A stretch of DNA of 64,000 nucleotides. Origin: an uncultured Anaerococcus sp. (GTDB lineage Bacteria; Bacillota; Clostridia; Tissierellales; Peptoniphilaceae). The stretch spans positions 62,001-126,000 of the forward strand of contig NZ_CALTSY010000001.1 of assembly GCF_943908415.1 (NCBI RefSeq), read 5' to 3'. The translations under genes were made by a program, and so were the position numbers. This document shows positions 18,326-27,879 of this stretch, one piece after another (positions within the stretch are counted from its first letter, which is position 1; each line of letters begins with the position of its first letter). A model generated the notes under the pieces. The model made no database searches. It was not told where the DNA came from and worked only from the letters and a program-made list of their open reading frames with translations.

Positions 18326-18959
18326 CCATATTATCTAATATAACTTTTATAGTTTCATCAATTGTTTGATTTGAATTATCTATCTCTATTGCATCTTCTG
18401 CCATCTTTAGAGGCGAAATCTCACGTGTAGAATCATATAAATCTCTATCAATAATGGCTTGCTCGATCTCATCTATACTTAAATCTGATTCATTTTGCTC
18501 AAATCGTCTTATAGCTCTTTGCCTTGGACTTGCAGTGAGAAAAAATTTATACTTAGCATTTGGGAATACTACTGTTCCTATATCTCTTCCATCTAGGACA
18601 AAGGACTTTTCATGTGCAATTTCTCTTTGCATTTCTACAAGTTTTTCTCTAACTAAGGAATTTGCAGATACCCAAGATACATTTTCTGTTACTAGATCTG
18701 TCCTTATTGAATCTTCAATGTTTTCATCATTTAAGTATATAATATTATCTTTGAAATCTATTTTAATTTTAGCTAAGGCATTTTTTATTTGAGTAGTATC
18801 TGCTTCCTTTTTTATATTATTGTCTAAAAAGTATTTAGTTACTGCCCTATACATGGCACCTGTGTTAAGATACTCTATATTTAAAATTTCTGAAAGTTTA
18901 ACAGAAATAGTTGATTTCCCAGACCCGCTTGGGCCATCTATGGCTATTATATAAGTCAT
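18306..18959 (-). CDS. cmk: Cytidylate kinase
   Basis: CMP/dCMP kinase, 217 aa. The P-loop is GPSGSGKST (9-17). NTGAMYRAVT, VLDGRDIGTVVFPNA and FFLTASPRQRAIRRF cover the nucleotide-binding and lid regions, and the length is typical of the short-lid bacterial type. It overlaps the upstream FAD protein by 4 bases (ATGA), so the two are probably translated together, and it starts the cmk-plsC-ispH-rpsA run. Confidence 0.95.
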   Translation of the reverse strand: MTYIIAIDGPSGSGKSTISVKLSEILNIEYLNTGAMYRAVTKYFLDNNIKKEADTTQIKNALAKIKIDFKDNIIYLNDENIEDSIRTDLVTENVSWVSANSLVREKLVEMQREIAHEKSFVLDGRDIGTVVFPNAKYKFFLTASPRQRAIRRFEQNESDLSIDEIEQAIIDRDLYDSTREISPLKMAEDAIEIDNSNQTIDETIKVILDNMDENDVI

Positions 18960-20170
18960 AAAGTCTCCTTAATTGCATCTGCAGCTGCATAAGCTGTAGT
19001 AAAAGCAAGCTGTAAATTAAATCCACCTGTTAAGGCATCTATATCCAAAATCTCCCCTATGAAGTAAAGATTCGAAATATATTTTGATTCCATTGTCTTA
19101 GGATTTACTTCATTTACATCAATACCACCGCGAGTAATAACTGCAGTGTTAAAACCGCCAAATCTATCAAATTTAAGCTCAAAGTTTTTAATATTTTTCT
19201 CTATATTTATTCTCTCTTCTCGGTTTATCTGGCCAGCCTTTTTATTATGGCTTATATCAGATCTTAATAATATTGTTTTTACAAGAGCTTGAGGAATTAT
19301 TTCTTTTAATATATTTGAAATATCTTTTTTAGGGTTTATATTAAAGTTTTCTAATAATAATTGATCCAATTTTTCATAATTAGTTTCTAATAAATCAATA
19401 CTAATATTATTAATTTTTTTATCAACTAGATGAGAAGATATATTTAAAATAGAAGGTCCAGTCAAAAAGTTTTTTGTAAGTAGGGCTGAGCCTTTTTGAC
19501 TAAATGTAGCTTTATCTGTTTCAATATTTATACTTATATCTTCTAGGTTTAGTGCCTTTATATCATATAAGTCCTTATCTTTAAAATATATAGGTACCAA
19601 TGATGGATATGTTTTTGTTATAGCATGTCCAAATTTTTTAGCAAAATTATAACCATCTCCACTTGAGCCTGTGCTTGGATAGGATAGGCCTCCTGTAGCT
19701 ATTATCAAATAATCAAAGTTATAAACTTTATCATCTGTAAATACACTAAAACTATCATCTTTTTCTATTTCCATAACTTTAGCTTCTGTAACTAATTTTA
19801 TATTATTCTTTATTAAATTTTTCTCAAAAAATTTAACTACATCTATGCTCTTTTGAGTTTTTGGAAATACCCTATCATTTTCCTCAGTTACTAATTCTAA
19901 TCCTAAACTATTATAAAAGTCCATACTAGCATAATTGTCATGTTTATTAAATGAAGAGAAGATAAATTTCTGATTATGAATAATATTTTCTAGAAAATCA
20001 TCATAGTATTTTGCATTGCTTATATTACATCTAGCATTTCCTGTCATTAGAAGTTTTTTGCCTATACTATCATTTTTTTCAAGTATAGTAATATCTGTAT
20101 CATCATTTACTAAATTAAGTGCAGCATAAAGACCACTAGCCCCAGCTCCAATTATCCCTATTTTTCTCAT
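18956..20170 (-). CDS. FAD-dependent oxidoreductase, HI0933/BaiN family
   Basis: A 404 aa flavoprotein with the N-terminal dinucleotide fold GIIGAGASGL (4-13), the family signature MTGNARCNISN near 60, IIATGGLSYPSTGSSGDGY, and the C-terminal GFNLQLAFTTAYAAADAI. Members are often annotated as aminoacetone oxidase-like or BaiN-like; the physiological reaction is not established for this lineage. No good ribosome site precedes the ATG, and the rluB terminator lies about 30 bases upstream. Confidence 0.85.
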   Translation of the reverse strand: MRKIGIIGAGASGLYAALNLVNDDTDITILEKNDSIGKKLLMTGNARCNISNAKYYDDFLENIIHNQKFIFSSFNKHDNYASMDFYNSLGLELVTEENDRVFPKTQKSIDVVKFFEKNLIKNNIKLVTEAKVMEIEKDDSFSVFTDDKVYNFDYLIIATGGLSYPSTGSSGDGYNFAKKFGHAITKTYPSLVPIYFKDKDLYDIKALNLEDISINIETDKATFSQKGSALLTKNFLTGPSILNISSHLVDKKINNISIDLLETNYEKLDQLLLENFNINPKKDISNILKEIIPQALVKTILLRSDISHNKKAGQINREERINIEKNIKNFELKFDRFGGFNTAVITRGGIDVNEVNPKTMESKYISNLYFIGEILDIDALTGGFNLQLAFTTAYAAADAIKETL

Positions 20171-20201
20171 ATACTATAAAAACTTTACCTTTCTTTACAA
20201 T

Positions 20202-20246
20202 TAAAAAAAGAAGCTGTTTTATATTAATATACAATTAACGCTTCTT
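20202..20246 (-). terminator. Terminator downstream of rluB
   Basis: A 7-base-pair stem AAGAAGC/GCTTCTT (20208-20214 with 20240-20246) with a 25-base A/T-rich loop that can pair further is followed on the minus strand by a run of seven T. It lies about 115 bases after the rluB stop. Between the two (20247-20360) I see only A/T-rich non-coding DNA. Confidence 0.65.
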
Positions 20247-20360
20247 GATTAAATTTCAATCTTAATATATCTGTAATGAGATCTTCACTTTATAATACTT
20301 TGACTTATATAAATTCTAAACTTTTAGCTTAGATAGCTTAATTATATAAAAGGGGATTAT

Positions 20361-21068
20361 TTAATTCCTAAGATCTTGCTTGATTAAATCAACAAACTTC
20401 ATATCTTCTTTATCAAATTTTTTATATGTTCCACTAGCTAAATTATTAAGATTAATGTTGCCTATACTAGTACGTTCAAGGTCTATAACCTTAGAATTAA
20501 ATACATCAAACATTCTTCTGATTTGGCGATTGTATCCTTGACTAATCCTAACTATATATGTATTATCACCGATAAATTTTATCTGAGAATTTTTCGTTTT
20601 TTCTCCATTGCCTATATCAAGTCCAGATTTGAATTTTTTTATTTGATCATAAGTTAAAAGCTTTGAAACTTTCACTGTATATTGTTTTACTATTTCAAAT
20701 TTTGGATGTATCAGTAAGTTAGTAAAGTCACCATCATTGGTAATAATTAAAAGTCCATGACTATCCTTATCAAGTCTACCTGCAGCAAAGAACCTAGAAT
20801 CAAAGTTCATTAACTCATTTAAATCTTTATCATTGTGAGGATCAAAATTACTGGTAATATAACCAACTGGTTTATTAAGCTTGTAATAGAAAAATTCTTC
20901 TAATTTTAATATTTCTCCATTAATTGATACAAGGTCATTTTCCTTTACATCATATCCTAGTTCTGTCAAAATCTTACCATTAACTTTAACTTTTTTACTA
21001 GTAATTAAATCATCTGCCTTACGTCTTGATGTAAATCCGGATTTTGCTATATATTTATTAATCCTCAT
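20361..21068 (-). CDS. rluB: rRNA pseudouridine synthase, RsuA/RluB family
   Basis: This 235 aa enzyme isomerises uridine in rRNA. An S4 RNA-binding domain opens it (INKYIAKSGFTSRRKADDLI, 3-22). The catalytic motif GRLDKDSHGLL holds the active-site Asp, and RISQGYNRQIRRMF is the second signature. RluB (23S) is favoured over RsuA (16S) because of the scpAB neighbourhood common in Firmicutes. It overlaps scpB by 11 bases. Confidence 0.92.
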   Translation of the reverse strand: MRINKYIAKSGFTSRRKADDLITSKKVKVNGKILTELGYDVKENDLVSINGEILKLEEFFYYKLNKPVGYITSNFDPHNDKDLNELMNFDSRFFAAGRLDKDSHGLLIITNDGDFTNLLIHPKFEIVKQYTVKVSKLLTYDQIKKFKSGLDIGNGEKTKNSQIKFIGDNTYIVRISQGYNRQIRRMFDVFNSKVIDLERTSIGNINLNNLASGTYKKFDKEDMKFVDLIKQDLRN

Positions 21069-21591
21069 AATTACTTTCCTCTATATCTTTTATTTCGGGG
21101 AGTTCTGATAAATCTTTTATATCAAAATATTTCAAAAATAGATTGGTAGTGATATAGATGATAGGCTTACCTATTTTATCTAATCTACCATTTTCAGCAA
21201 TAAGACCTCTATTGATAAGATTATCTATAGTAGACTGGGAACTAACTCCTCTTATCTTATCTACCTCAGCACGGGTAATAGGCTGTTTATAGGCAATTAT
21301 AGATAAAGTTTCTAAGGCTGATGTAGTTAGTTTTTTTTCAGATGATTTTACTAGCTTTTTAAAATAAATATCATGCTTAGCTCTTGTTGTAAATTGATAG
21401 CTATCATTAAAGTTTTTAATAATTAGCCCACTATCATTCTTATCTCTTTCTTCTATCATCTCTAAAAGAGTATGTTTTATTTGATTTTTATTTGTATCGC
21501 TTATAATCTTTGATAAATCATCTATGTCTATGGGTTCTCCCCATATATATAATATTTCCTCAATTAAGCCCTTAAGATAAGTATTATCCAT
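21058..21591 (-). CDS. scpB: Segregation and condensation protein B
   Basis: ScpB is a dimeric winged-helix partner of the SMC-ScpA condensin. The 177 aa protein has LKGLIEEILYIWGEPI at the start and ALETLSIIAYKQPITRAEVDKIRGV (about 92-116), the hallmark of the second winged helix. It lies directly after scpA (six bases) and before rluB. An isolated role in chromosome segregation is well established for the family. Confidence 0.94.
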   Translation of the reverse strand: MDNTYLKGLIEEILYIWGEPIDIDDLSKIISDTNKNQIKHTLLEMIEERDKNDSGLIIKNFNDSYQFTTRAKHDIYFKKLVKSSEKKLTTSALETLSIIAYKQPITRAEVDKIRGVSSQSTIDNLINRGLIAENGRLDKIGKPIIYITTNLFLKYFDIKDLSELPEIKDIEESNYED

Positions 21592-21597
21592 CCTTTA

Positions 21598-22290
21598 CTA
21601 CATCCTCTTTCTAATATGAAATTTATTTCCTTCTTTTTGCTCTAAGTAGATTTCCTTAAGTTTAAATAGTTCTAATAGTGCTAAAAAACTAGCAATGCAT
21701 TCTGCCTTACTATGAATTTCATTTGTTATTAAATCAAGTCGTAGATTATCTTTAATATCTAACGCTTGTCTATAGGATAAAAGATAGTCATTGACTTCAG
21801 GCGTTTTGATTTGAGCAATTATACTTGGTGATGGCTTTTCTTTTTCAATTCTTCTTAATATCTTTTCGAACTGACTTGCAAGTATAGCTATGTCCTTAGT
21901 TATTACTTCTTCTTCACTTTCAAATCTATATAAATCTTCAGCATATTTGCTATGAATTTTTCTAGCTTCTTCTTCCAATTGTTTAAAGTCATCTTGAACA
22001 GATTTTATTTTTTTATACTCTATAAGATATGCAAAAAAATCTTCTTCAAGATCTTCTTCATCTTCTTTGGGTAGAAGTTTAGAGGATTTTATGTTTAAAA
22101 GTATAGAGGCTATATATATAAAACTACTTATATCTTCTATAGATGTATCTAATTTTTTGATCTCTATTAGATAATCATTAGTAATATCTTCAAGTTTTAT
22201 ATCATAAATATCTATTTTCTGCTTTTCAATAAGTTTTAATAACAAATCAAAAGGGCCTTGATAGCCCTCTAGTTCAATATTTAAATTCAT
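21598..22290 (-). CDS. scpA: Segregation and condensation protein A
   Basis: ScpA is the kleisin that bridges the SMC heads. The N-terminus YQGPFDLLLKLIEKQKIDIYDI is diagnostic, and the C-terminal winged helix contains ASFLALLELFKLKEI. At 230 aa it has family length. The start overlaps the stop of the Nudix gene as ATGA, so translation is probably coupled. Confidence 0.95.
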   Translation of the reverse strand: MNLNIELEGYQGPFDLLLKLIEKQKIDIYDIKLEDITNDYLIEIKKLDTSIEDISSFIYIASILLNIKSSKLLPKEDEEDLEEDFFAYLIEYKKIKSVQDDFKQLEEEARKIHSKYAEDLYRFESEEEVITKDIAILASQFEKILRRIEKEKPSPSIIAQIKTPEVNDYLLSYRQALDIKDNLRLDLITNEIHSKAECIASFLALLELFKLKEIYLEQKEGNKFHIRKRM

Positions 22291-22835
22291 TTATTGCTTT
22301 TATTCATCATGGCATATTGGATTGCTATGATAGTTTTTGCATCGGTTATCTCTCCATTTAAAACTTTATTATAAAGTTCATCTATTGGATAAGATTTTGC
22401 TTCTAAATCTTCATCTTCATCAAGCTCTAGCTTTGATTCTTTTAAATCTTTACCTACAAAAAACAATAATTTATCATTTGTAAATCCTGGAGAAGAATGC
22501 ATTGAAAATAGAAAGTCACACTCTTCTGGATAAAAACCAACTTCTTCCTGAAGTTCGCGTCTTGCAGCTTCAATTGGTGTCTCATTAGCATCTACTAAAC
22601 CTGCTGGTATTTCAAGCATGACTTGATCAACTGCTATCCTATATTGGCTAACCATCCATAATTTGTCTTCTCCATCATATGCAATAATGCCAACACCCTT
22701 TTGGTGGTCAACTATCTCCCTTTTAGAATATTTTTTATTTTTAAGTTCTACAGTATCTACTCTAAGTTTTAAAATTTTGCCATCATAAATCGCATCTGAT
22801 TTTATAGATGTTTCGTAAAATTTATTTTCGCTCAT
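22287..22835 (-). CDS. Nudix hydrolase, ADP-ribose pyrophosphatase type
   Basis: The 182 aa protein carries a perfect Nudix box GX5EX7REUXEEXGU, beginning at GLVDANE and ending REL-EEVGF. VSQYRIAVDQVMLEIPAG upstream of the box is typical of the ADP-ribose pyrophosphatase (NudF) group, where it cleaves ADP-ribose to AMP and ribose-5-phosphate. ATG follows GGAGG and overlaps recN by 14 bases. The exact substrate is inferred from the group. Confidence 0.92.
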   Translation of the reverse strand: MSENKFYETSIKSDAIYDGKILKLRVDTVELKNKKYSKREIVDHQKGVGIIAYDGEDKLWMVSQYRIAVDQVMLEIPAGLVDANETPIEAARRELQEEVGFYPEECDFLFSMHSSPGFTNDKLLFFVGKDLKESKLELDEDEDLEAKSYPIDELYNKVLNGEITDAKTIIAIQYAMMNKSNK

Positions 22836-24522
22836 TTCTTAATTCCTCCGCCATAGTTAGCATTTCACTTGCTGAATTCATAGTAATGTCAGTGATATTT
22901 ACCCCACCTATTAGCCTTGCAATCTCGTTAGTTCTCCTATCGCCCTCAATTTTTTCTGTAGAGGATATAGTATAGTCGCCTACATCTTCCTTACTTATTA
23001 AAATATGATTAGTAGCTAAGGAAGCTATTTGTGGCAAGTGGCTAATTGATATTACCTGTCTTTTTTTAGATAAGTCTAATATTTTTTCGCCCACTATTTG
23101 AGCGGTTCTTCCAGAAATTCCTGTATCAATCTCATCAAATATCATAGTATCGACATTATCAAAGTCAGCAAATATTTCCTTAAAGGCTAGCATTATCCTA
23201 GATACTTCTCCACCAGACGCAGTTTTTGTTAAAGATTTAAGAGCCTCACCCTTATTCGTTCTAATCAAAAAATCCACTTCATCACTACCAGTTGTATCAA
23301 TTACATCTTTATTGGTGAATTCAATTTCAAAAAGTCCATTTTTAATGTTTAATTCCTTAATAGACTTATTAATTTTCTCTTCTAAGACTTTACTTTTATT
23401 TACCCTTATTTCATGGAGTTTTAAAGCATTTTCTTCTAATTTCTTATCTATATCACTTAAAATACCATCTAAATTATCTCTTAGATTTTCAATTTCATCT
23501 AACTCTTTTATCTTAGATGAAATTTCATCATAATAGGCTATTACCTCGTCAATTGTCGAGCCATATTTACGTTTAAGGTTAAATATATGCTCCATGAGGT
23601 CTTCTAATTCCTGGCTACGCTCTGGATCTACTACTAGAGTTTCTTCATATATATCCATATCAGAATATATATCATTAAGTTCGTCATTAATAGCAGAAAG
23701 TCTATCATAAAATTCACTTACTTTAGGATCAAAGTCTGAATATGGTGATATTTCGCTCAAAGTTGTAGAAAGCATAGAAGATATAGAATTTATATCATAG
23801 TCGCTATTATCTATAATCCCCTTAGCTCCTGCTATAGATTCTCTTAAGGCATTTATATTATTAAGCTTTTTATACTCCTCATCTATTTCATCTTCATTAA
23901 TGGATAGTAAATCGACTTCTTCAATTTCATTTATTTGATAACGTATTAAATCTCTTTCTCTTTGAATTTCTTCATCAGAAAGATTGAGGTTATTAAATTT
24001 AACCATGTATTCATTTTTTTGATTTACCAAAGCCTTGATCATCTTTCTAAGATCCTGAGTCATACTATCATTTGAATAATTATCTATAAAATAGATATAA
24101 TTAGATTTATTCATAAAGGCATTGGAATCACCTTGATTGTATATATCTAAAAGTATAGGAGATATCTCTCTTAAAATTGTTAGATTTGCCACTCTCCCAT
24201 TTATTCTAAGTGTGGAGGATTTTTGAGTAATAGTTCTACTTACTATAAGCTTATTGTCACCCTCATCAAATACTACATTATTATTTAATAATACAGCCTT
24301 AGATTTGGGATTTAGCTCAAATACCCCTTCAATCAAGGTTTTATCTGAAAATCGACCTATTATATCTTTATCGGCTCTTTTTCCTAATAATAAATTAATG
24401 GCTTCAAGTATGAGGGATTTTCCTGAACCAGTTTCTCCCGTCAAAACATTAAAACCATCTTCAAAATATATGTGATTTCTTTTAATAATTACAAGATTAT
24501 CAATAAAGAGCTCGGCTAGCAT
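22822..24522 (-). CDS. recN: DNA repair protein RecN (SMC-like ATPase)
   Basis: RecN acts at double-strand breaks. The Walker A is TGETGSGKS near residue 30, two long coiled coils follow (about 155-220 and 280-390), and the C-terminal ABC part has TASGGEVSRIMLAFK and Walker B MIFDEIDTGISG. The 566 aa length is normal. Start ATG overlaps the argR stop as TAATG. The argR-recN order is widespread in Firmicutes. Confidence 0.96.
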   Translation of the reverse strand: MLAELFIDNLVIIKRNHIYFEDGFNVLTGETGSGKSLILEAINLLLGKRADKDIIGRFSDKTLIEGVFELNPKSKAVLLNNNVVFDEGDNKLIVSRTITQKSSTLRINGRVANLTILREISPILLDIYNQGDSNAFMNKSNYIYFIDNYSNDSMTQDLRKMIKALVNQKNEYMVKFNNLNLSDEEIQRERDLIRYQINEIEEVDLLSINEDEIDEEYKKLNNINALRESIAGAKGIIDNSDYDINSISSMLSTTLSEISPYSDFDPKVSEFYDRLSAINDELNDIYSDMDIYEETLVVDPERSQELEDLMEHIFNLKRKYGSTIDEVIAYYDEISSKIKELDEIENLRDNLDGILSDIDKKLEENALKLHEIRVNKSKVLEEKINKSIKELNIKNGLFEIEFTNKDVIDTTGSDEVDFLIRTNKGEALKSLTKTASGGEVSRIMLAFKEIFADFDNVDTMIFDEIDTGISGRTAQIVGEKILDLSKKRQVISISHLPQIASLATNHILISKEDVGDYTISSTEKIEGDRRTNEIARLIGGVNITDITMNSASEMLTMAEELRNERK

Positions 24523-24974
24523 TATCTGACCATGTCCCTTATATTTTCTATTAATTCATCTAAGCCTTCAAAGTCTTTTGGCGTTATAAATATAGTATCT
24601 ATTCCAGTTACTATTCCACCTATATTTTCTAGTTTAGAATTTGTTATGTATTGTCCAGAAACTGTTGCACAGTAAGATATAGTTTTAATAACGCAAAGTT
24701 GAGCAGATTTTTCTACTGATAAAACAGATTCCTTAAAGATTTTTTCCATTCTTTCATTAAGAGTATCATAAACTGTATCCACTACTGTATACTTATACTC
24801 GTAATCATCTGTCTGAACTTTAGAAATTCTAAGCTCTTTTATGTCCCTGGATATTGTTGCCTGTGTAGCATTTACGCCATGATCTCTCAGCATCTCTGAA
24901 AGCTGGCTTTGAGTTTTCACTTCATTATTTTGAATAATATCGAGAATTAGTCTTTGTCTGGTATATTTTTTCAT
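24522..24974 (-). CDS. argR: Arginine repressor
   Basis: ArgR is a hexameric arginine-dependent repressor. The winged helix (1-70) shows ATQATISRDIKELRI, the recognition motif. The C-terminal domain has the arginine-binding and trimer part, where the usual GT.AGDDT stretch is replaced by TVSGQYITNSKLENIGGIVTG. ATG at 24972-24974 follows AAGGA seven bases upstream; an in-frame TTG two codons earlier is less likely. No arginine genes lie in the window, so its targets are elsewhere. Confidence 0.9.
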   Translation of the reverse strand: MKKYTRQRLILDIIQNNEVKTQSQLSEMLRDHGVNATQATISRDIKELRISKVQTDDYEYKYTVVDTVYDTLNERMEKIFKESVLSVEKSAQLCVIKTISYCATVSGQYITNSKLENIGGIVTGIDTIFITPKDFEGLDELIENIRDMVR

Positions 24975-24983
24975 CGTCAATCC

Positions 24984-25811
24984 TTAATTTTTGCGTGCTG
25001 ATAAATAATTTATCAGTTCAAATAGAAATTCATTATTACTAAATCCTGCAATATTTCTTTTTGCCTCTTCATTTATTTTATCTAGCAATATTATTGCATC
25101 ATCATATTCCATCACATTTAAAATATTAAGTTCGTCACTAAATGTTTCTTCTAAAAGATCATCTTGAATTTGATAAGCAAGCCCTAAATTTTTAGCATAA
25201 GATTCAAGTTTTCTTATACTATCATCACTTACATTAGATATCAAAGCTGCTCCTATAATAGATGATTTGAATAGATCAGCAGTCTTTTTATCATAAACAT
25301 TTAGTAAATAAGACTTATCATATGAATCTTTTCTTCTAAGATCAAGAATCTGACCATCTATCATTCCCTTATAGCCTGCATGATCAAATAAGTACTTGCT
25401 AGCTTTTATGTAGGAAGAATCCCTTAAGGATAAGTCAAAAAGGATAGAACTAGCTTCATTTAATAATGCATCTCCTGTAAGAATAGCTATATCTTCTCCA
25501 AACTTTTTATGTACGGATGGCTTTCCTCTCCTAAAATCATCATTATCCATTGCTGGCAAATCATCATGGACAAGCGAATAAGCATGAACCATCTCTAGAC
25601 TTTTGGCAAATAATATATCATCTTGATTAGGATTTTTGCCTAGCATCTTCAAAGTTTCAAAAAATAAGTTAGCTCTAATTCTCTTTCCTGAATCAAGTGC
25701 ATATATTAAGGGTTCATAGAGTCTAAAAGAACTATCTAAATCAGATCCTATTTGCTTATCTATTAAATTTTTATTATCGTCTAGTATTTTCTTAAATTCA
25801 AAATTATTCAT
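24984..25811 (-). CDS. ispA: Polyprenyl (farnesyl) diphosphate synthase
   Basis: The 275 aa all-helical prenyl transferase condenses IPP with allylic diphosphates. The first Asp-rich motif is DDLPAMDNDD, followed by RRGKPSVHKKFG. The second is QDDLLEE instead of the usual DDILD, a small deviation that keeps two Asp. The xseA-xseB-ispA context is standard. It would consume the IPP/DMAPP made by the IspH domain encoded at 15526-17724. Confidence 0.94.
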   Translation of the reverse strand: MNNFEFKKILDDNKNLIDKQIGSDLDSSFRLYEPLIYALDSGKRIRANLFFETLKMLGKNPNQDDILFAKSLEMVHAYSLVHDDLPAMDNDDFRRGKPSVHKKFGEDIAILTGDALLNEASSILFDLSLRDSSYIKASKYLFDHAGYKGMIDGQILDLRRKDSYDKSYLLNVYDKKTADLFKSSIIGAALISNVSDDSIRKLESYAKNLGLAYQIQDDLLEETFSDELNILNVMEYDDAIILLDKINEEAKRNIAGFSNNEFLFELINYLSARKN

Positions 25812-25989
25812 CGCTAGTTATAACTTCCACCTTAGCCTTATATTCCTCAAGCTGATTATTAAGATCTTTATAAAGCTCATTTGCCTGTTGATAAATTTTA
25901 ATACTTTCGTCTAAATTATCTTTATTTTCCTCTAATTTCTCAAGAAGTTCTTCAATTTTGTTATAATTCTCTTCAAATGATTTATCCAT
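25804..25989 (-). CDS. xseB: Exodeoxyribonuclease VII small subunit
   Basis: A 61 aa helical protein beginning MDKSFEENYNKIEELLEKLEE, exactly the XseB pattern, with YQQANELYKDLNNQLEEYK at the end. It overlaps xseA by 8 bases and ispA by 8 bases. It supports the large subunit in degrading single-stranded DNA. Confidence 0.93.
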   Translation of the reverse strand: MDKSFEENYNKIEELLEKLEENKDNLDESIKIYQQANELYKDLNNQLEEYKAKVEVITSDE

Positions 25990-27169
25990 CTGTAATAACT
26001 GCCTTTACCTTTCCATCACTAAAGTTTACTTCAATAAGATCTCCATCTTTAACAGAGTGCTTGCTAAATATATCTTTTCCCGAATCATCCTTAATACTAA
26101 TGTTCTGTTTTCTAGAATTTATCAAATTAGAAGCAAGTTTTAATCTTTTTTCTATAAAAGCTAGCTTTGTTTCATTGTAAGTATAATTAGAAATCAAAGC
26201 CTTATCTAAAGATTTTTTAAGATTAATGATATCTCTACTCTTATCCTCTAATAATTTTTTAGGATTTGAAGCTTTTATACTATTATCAAGTACACCTACC
26301 CTTAATTCATTTATCCTTATTTGATTTAAGATAATATCTTGCATATTAACAATAATTTTATGCAAATCTCTTTCTAGATTGGAATAATTAGCCACAACAT
26401 AAGATCCCGCCTCTGTAGGAGTTTGTAAAGATAAGTCAGCTACTAAATCTAATAAGCTATTATCAATTTTATGACCTATAGCAGAAATGACTGGAGTTTT
26501 TAATTTATATACTGTTTCTACTATATCCTTATCATTAAATGTAGATAAATCTTCATTAGATCCCCCACCACGAGTAATTACAATAACATCTAGATTTAAT
26601 TGATCTAATTTCTCTATGGCAGTTATTATAAGCTTAATAGATTCACTGCCTTGAACCTTAACAGGATAAAGCTTTATATTAATATCATTTGGCTTTTGAT
26701 TAATAACCGATATAAAATCTACGATAGCTGCCCCATCTTTTGAAGTAATGAGTCCTACATTTTTAGGAAAAGTGGGAATTGGCTTTTTGTTTTCTGCATC
26801 AAAATAACCACGATTCTTAAAGTTTTCTTTTATTTTAAGAAACTTTCTGTATTGTTCAGATAAACCAACTTCTTCTATATCACTTACAACAATTACTATC
26901 CTTGAAGAGTAATTGTTGTAAGATAGATTGCCTCTTACTAAAACCTCTATTCCCTCACTAAAATCAAAATGAATATCTTTATCATTATAATAGTAAATAA
27001 CACAGTCAATAATATCATTATCTTCTTTAAGAGAAAAATATAGATGACTATTGTTAAATCTAATATTTGCAAGATCACCTTTTACATAAGTTCTTGATAA
27101 AATAGGGTCATGTTTTATATTAGTCTTAAAATATTCATTAAATTGTTTTACAGATAGTGCCTTTACCAT
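25982..27169 (-). CDS. xseA: Exodeoxyribonuclease VII large subunit
   Basis: XseA carries the nuclease activity. The N-terminal OB fold (1-95) is followed by the catalytic core with GLITSKDGAAIVDFI, VIVITRGGGSNEDLSTFND and SAIGHKIDNSLLDLVADLSLQTPTEAG. The 395 aa protein has a shortened coiled-coil region compared with the roughly 450 aa enterobacterial enzyme, as usual in Firmicutes. It is TAATG-coupled to nusB. Confidence 0.95.
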   Translation of the reverse strand: MVKALSVKQFNEYFKTNIKHDPILSRTYVKGDLANIRFNNSHLYFSLKEDNDIIDCVIYYYNDKDIHFDFSEGIEVLVRGNLSYNNYSSRIVIVVSDIEEVGLSEQYRKFLKIKENFKNRGYFDAENKKPIPTFPKNVGLITSKDGAAIVDFISVINQKPNDINIKLYPVKVQGSESIKLIITAIEKLDQLNLDVIVITRGGGSNEDLSTFNDKDIVETVYKLKTPVISAIGHKIDNSLLDLVADLSLQTPTEAGSYVVANYSNLERDLHKIIVNMQDIILNQIRINELRVGVLDNSIKASNPKKLLEDKSRDIINLKKSLDKALISNYTYNETKLAFIEKRLKLASNLINSRKQNISIKDDSGKDIFSKHSVKDGDLIEVNFSDGKVKAVITDG

Positions 27170-27543
27170 TAGGATTTTACAATCTTTCCTAAGACTGAAT
27201 TTACCATTTGATAGTCTTTCTCATCTGAATAAGTCTTTGCAAGCTCTACTGCTTCATTTATAGATACAGATACTGGTATATCCATGTAGTTCATCTCATT
27301 AATACTTAGAAATAATATTGCTTTTTCAACCTTTGATAAACGCTTATACCTATTTTTTAGTGATTGTTTTAAGATATTTTCTATTGATTCATAATTCTTA
27401 TTATAAGAAATAATTGACTTTCTTATAAATTCTTCGTCCATTAAATCATGATTTTCAAGAGTCTTTTCTACATCATCAATTTTATTAATGCTATCTTCAT
27501 ATATTAATTTAAAGACCCATTCTCTCTGATCACTTCTTTTCAT
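27169..27543 (-). CDS. nusB: Transcription antitermination factor NusB
   Basis: NusB with NusE binds boxA RNA in rRNA antitermination. The 124 aa helical protein has REWVFKLIYE at the start, LSKVEKAILFLSINEMNYMDIPVSVSINEAVELAKTY in the C-terminal half, and VNSVLGKI at the end; all are characteristic. It is coupled to asp23 and xseA by overlapping TAATG. Confidence 0.94.
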   Translation of the reverse strand: MKRSDQREWVFKLIYEDSINKIDDVEKTLENHDLMDEEFIRKSIISYNKNYESIENILKQSLKNRYKRLSKVEKAILFLSINEMNYMDIPVSVSINEAVELAKTYSDEKDYQMVNSVLGKIVKS

Positions 27544-27869
27544 TAGATATCAAGCTTTGGTACTGTTACATTTACTCGAGCTACTGGAATACCAGTCATT
27601 GATTCTATAACTCTTATAACATTTTGTTGTATATTTTTAACAGTCTTTTTTACATTTACATTCTTATCAAAGTTAACTGTAAGGTCAATATGAAGCTTTC
27701 CACTATAGTTGTTTACTACAGCTTTAGGACCACTTGCTTGTAAATCAAACTTACTTTTATCTGGATTTTGTGCACGAACTCCATAAATCTCTTCACTTGC
27801 TCTAACTGCAAGTTGGTCTAAGATTTCATTAGCAATTTTTACTTGACCATGTCTAAATGTATTAGCCAT
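27543..27869 (-). CDS. Asp23/Gls24 family envelope stress protein
   Basis: A 108 aa protein of the Asp23/YqhY type. It begins HGQVKIANEILDQLAVRASEEIYGV, has VDLTVNFDKN-like central strands, and ends ESMTGIPVARVNVTVPKLDI. The start is ATG at 27867-27869, preceded by AGGAGATACTA; an earlier in-frame start would run into efp. Between efp and nusB such genes have been linked to lipid metabolism (YqhY of Bacillus). The function here is unproven. Confidence 0.88.
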   Translation of the reverse strand: MANTFRHGQVKIANEILDQLAVRASEEIYGVRAQNPDKSKFDLQASGPKAVVNNYSGKLHIDLTVNFDKNVNVKKTVKNIQQNVIRVIESMTGIPVARVNVTVPKLDI

Positions 27870-27879
27870 TAGTATCTCC

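Noticed and set aside
20247..20360. Small RNA or gene between rluB and its terminator
   Set aside because: The stretch is A/T rich with no good promoter-terminator pair or open frame; most simply it is the rluB 3' untranslated region.
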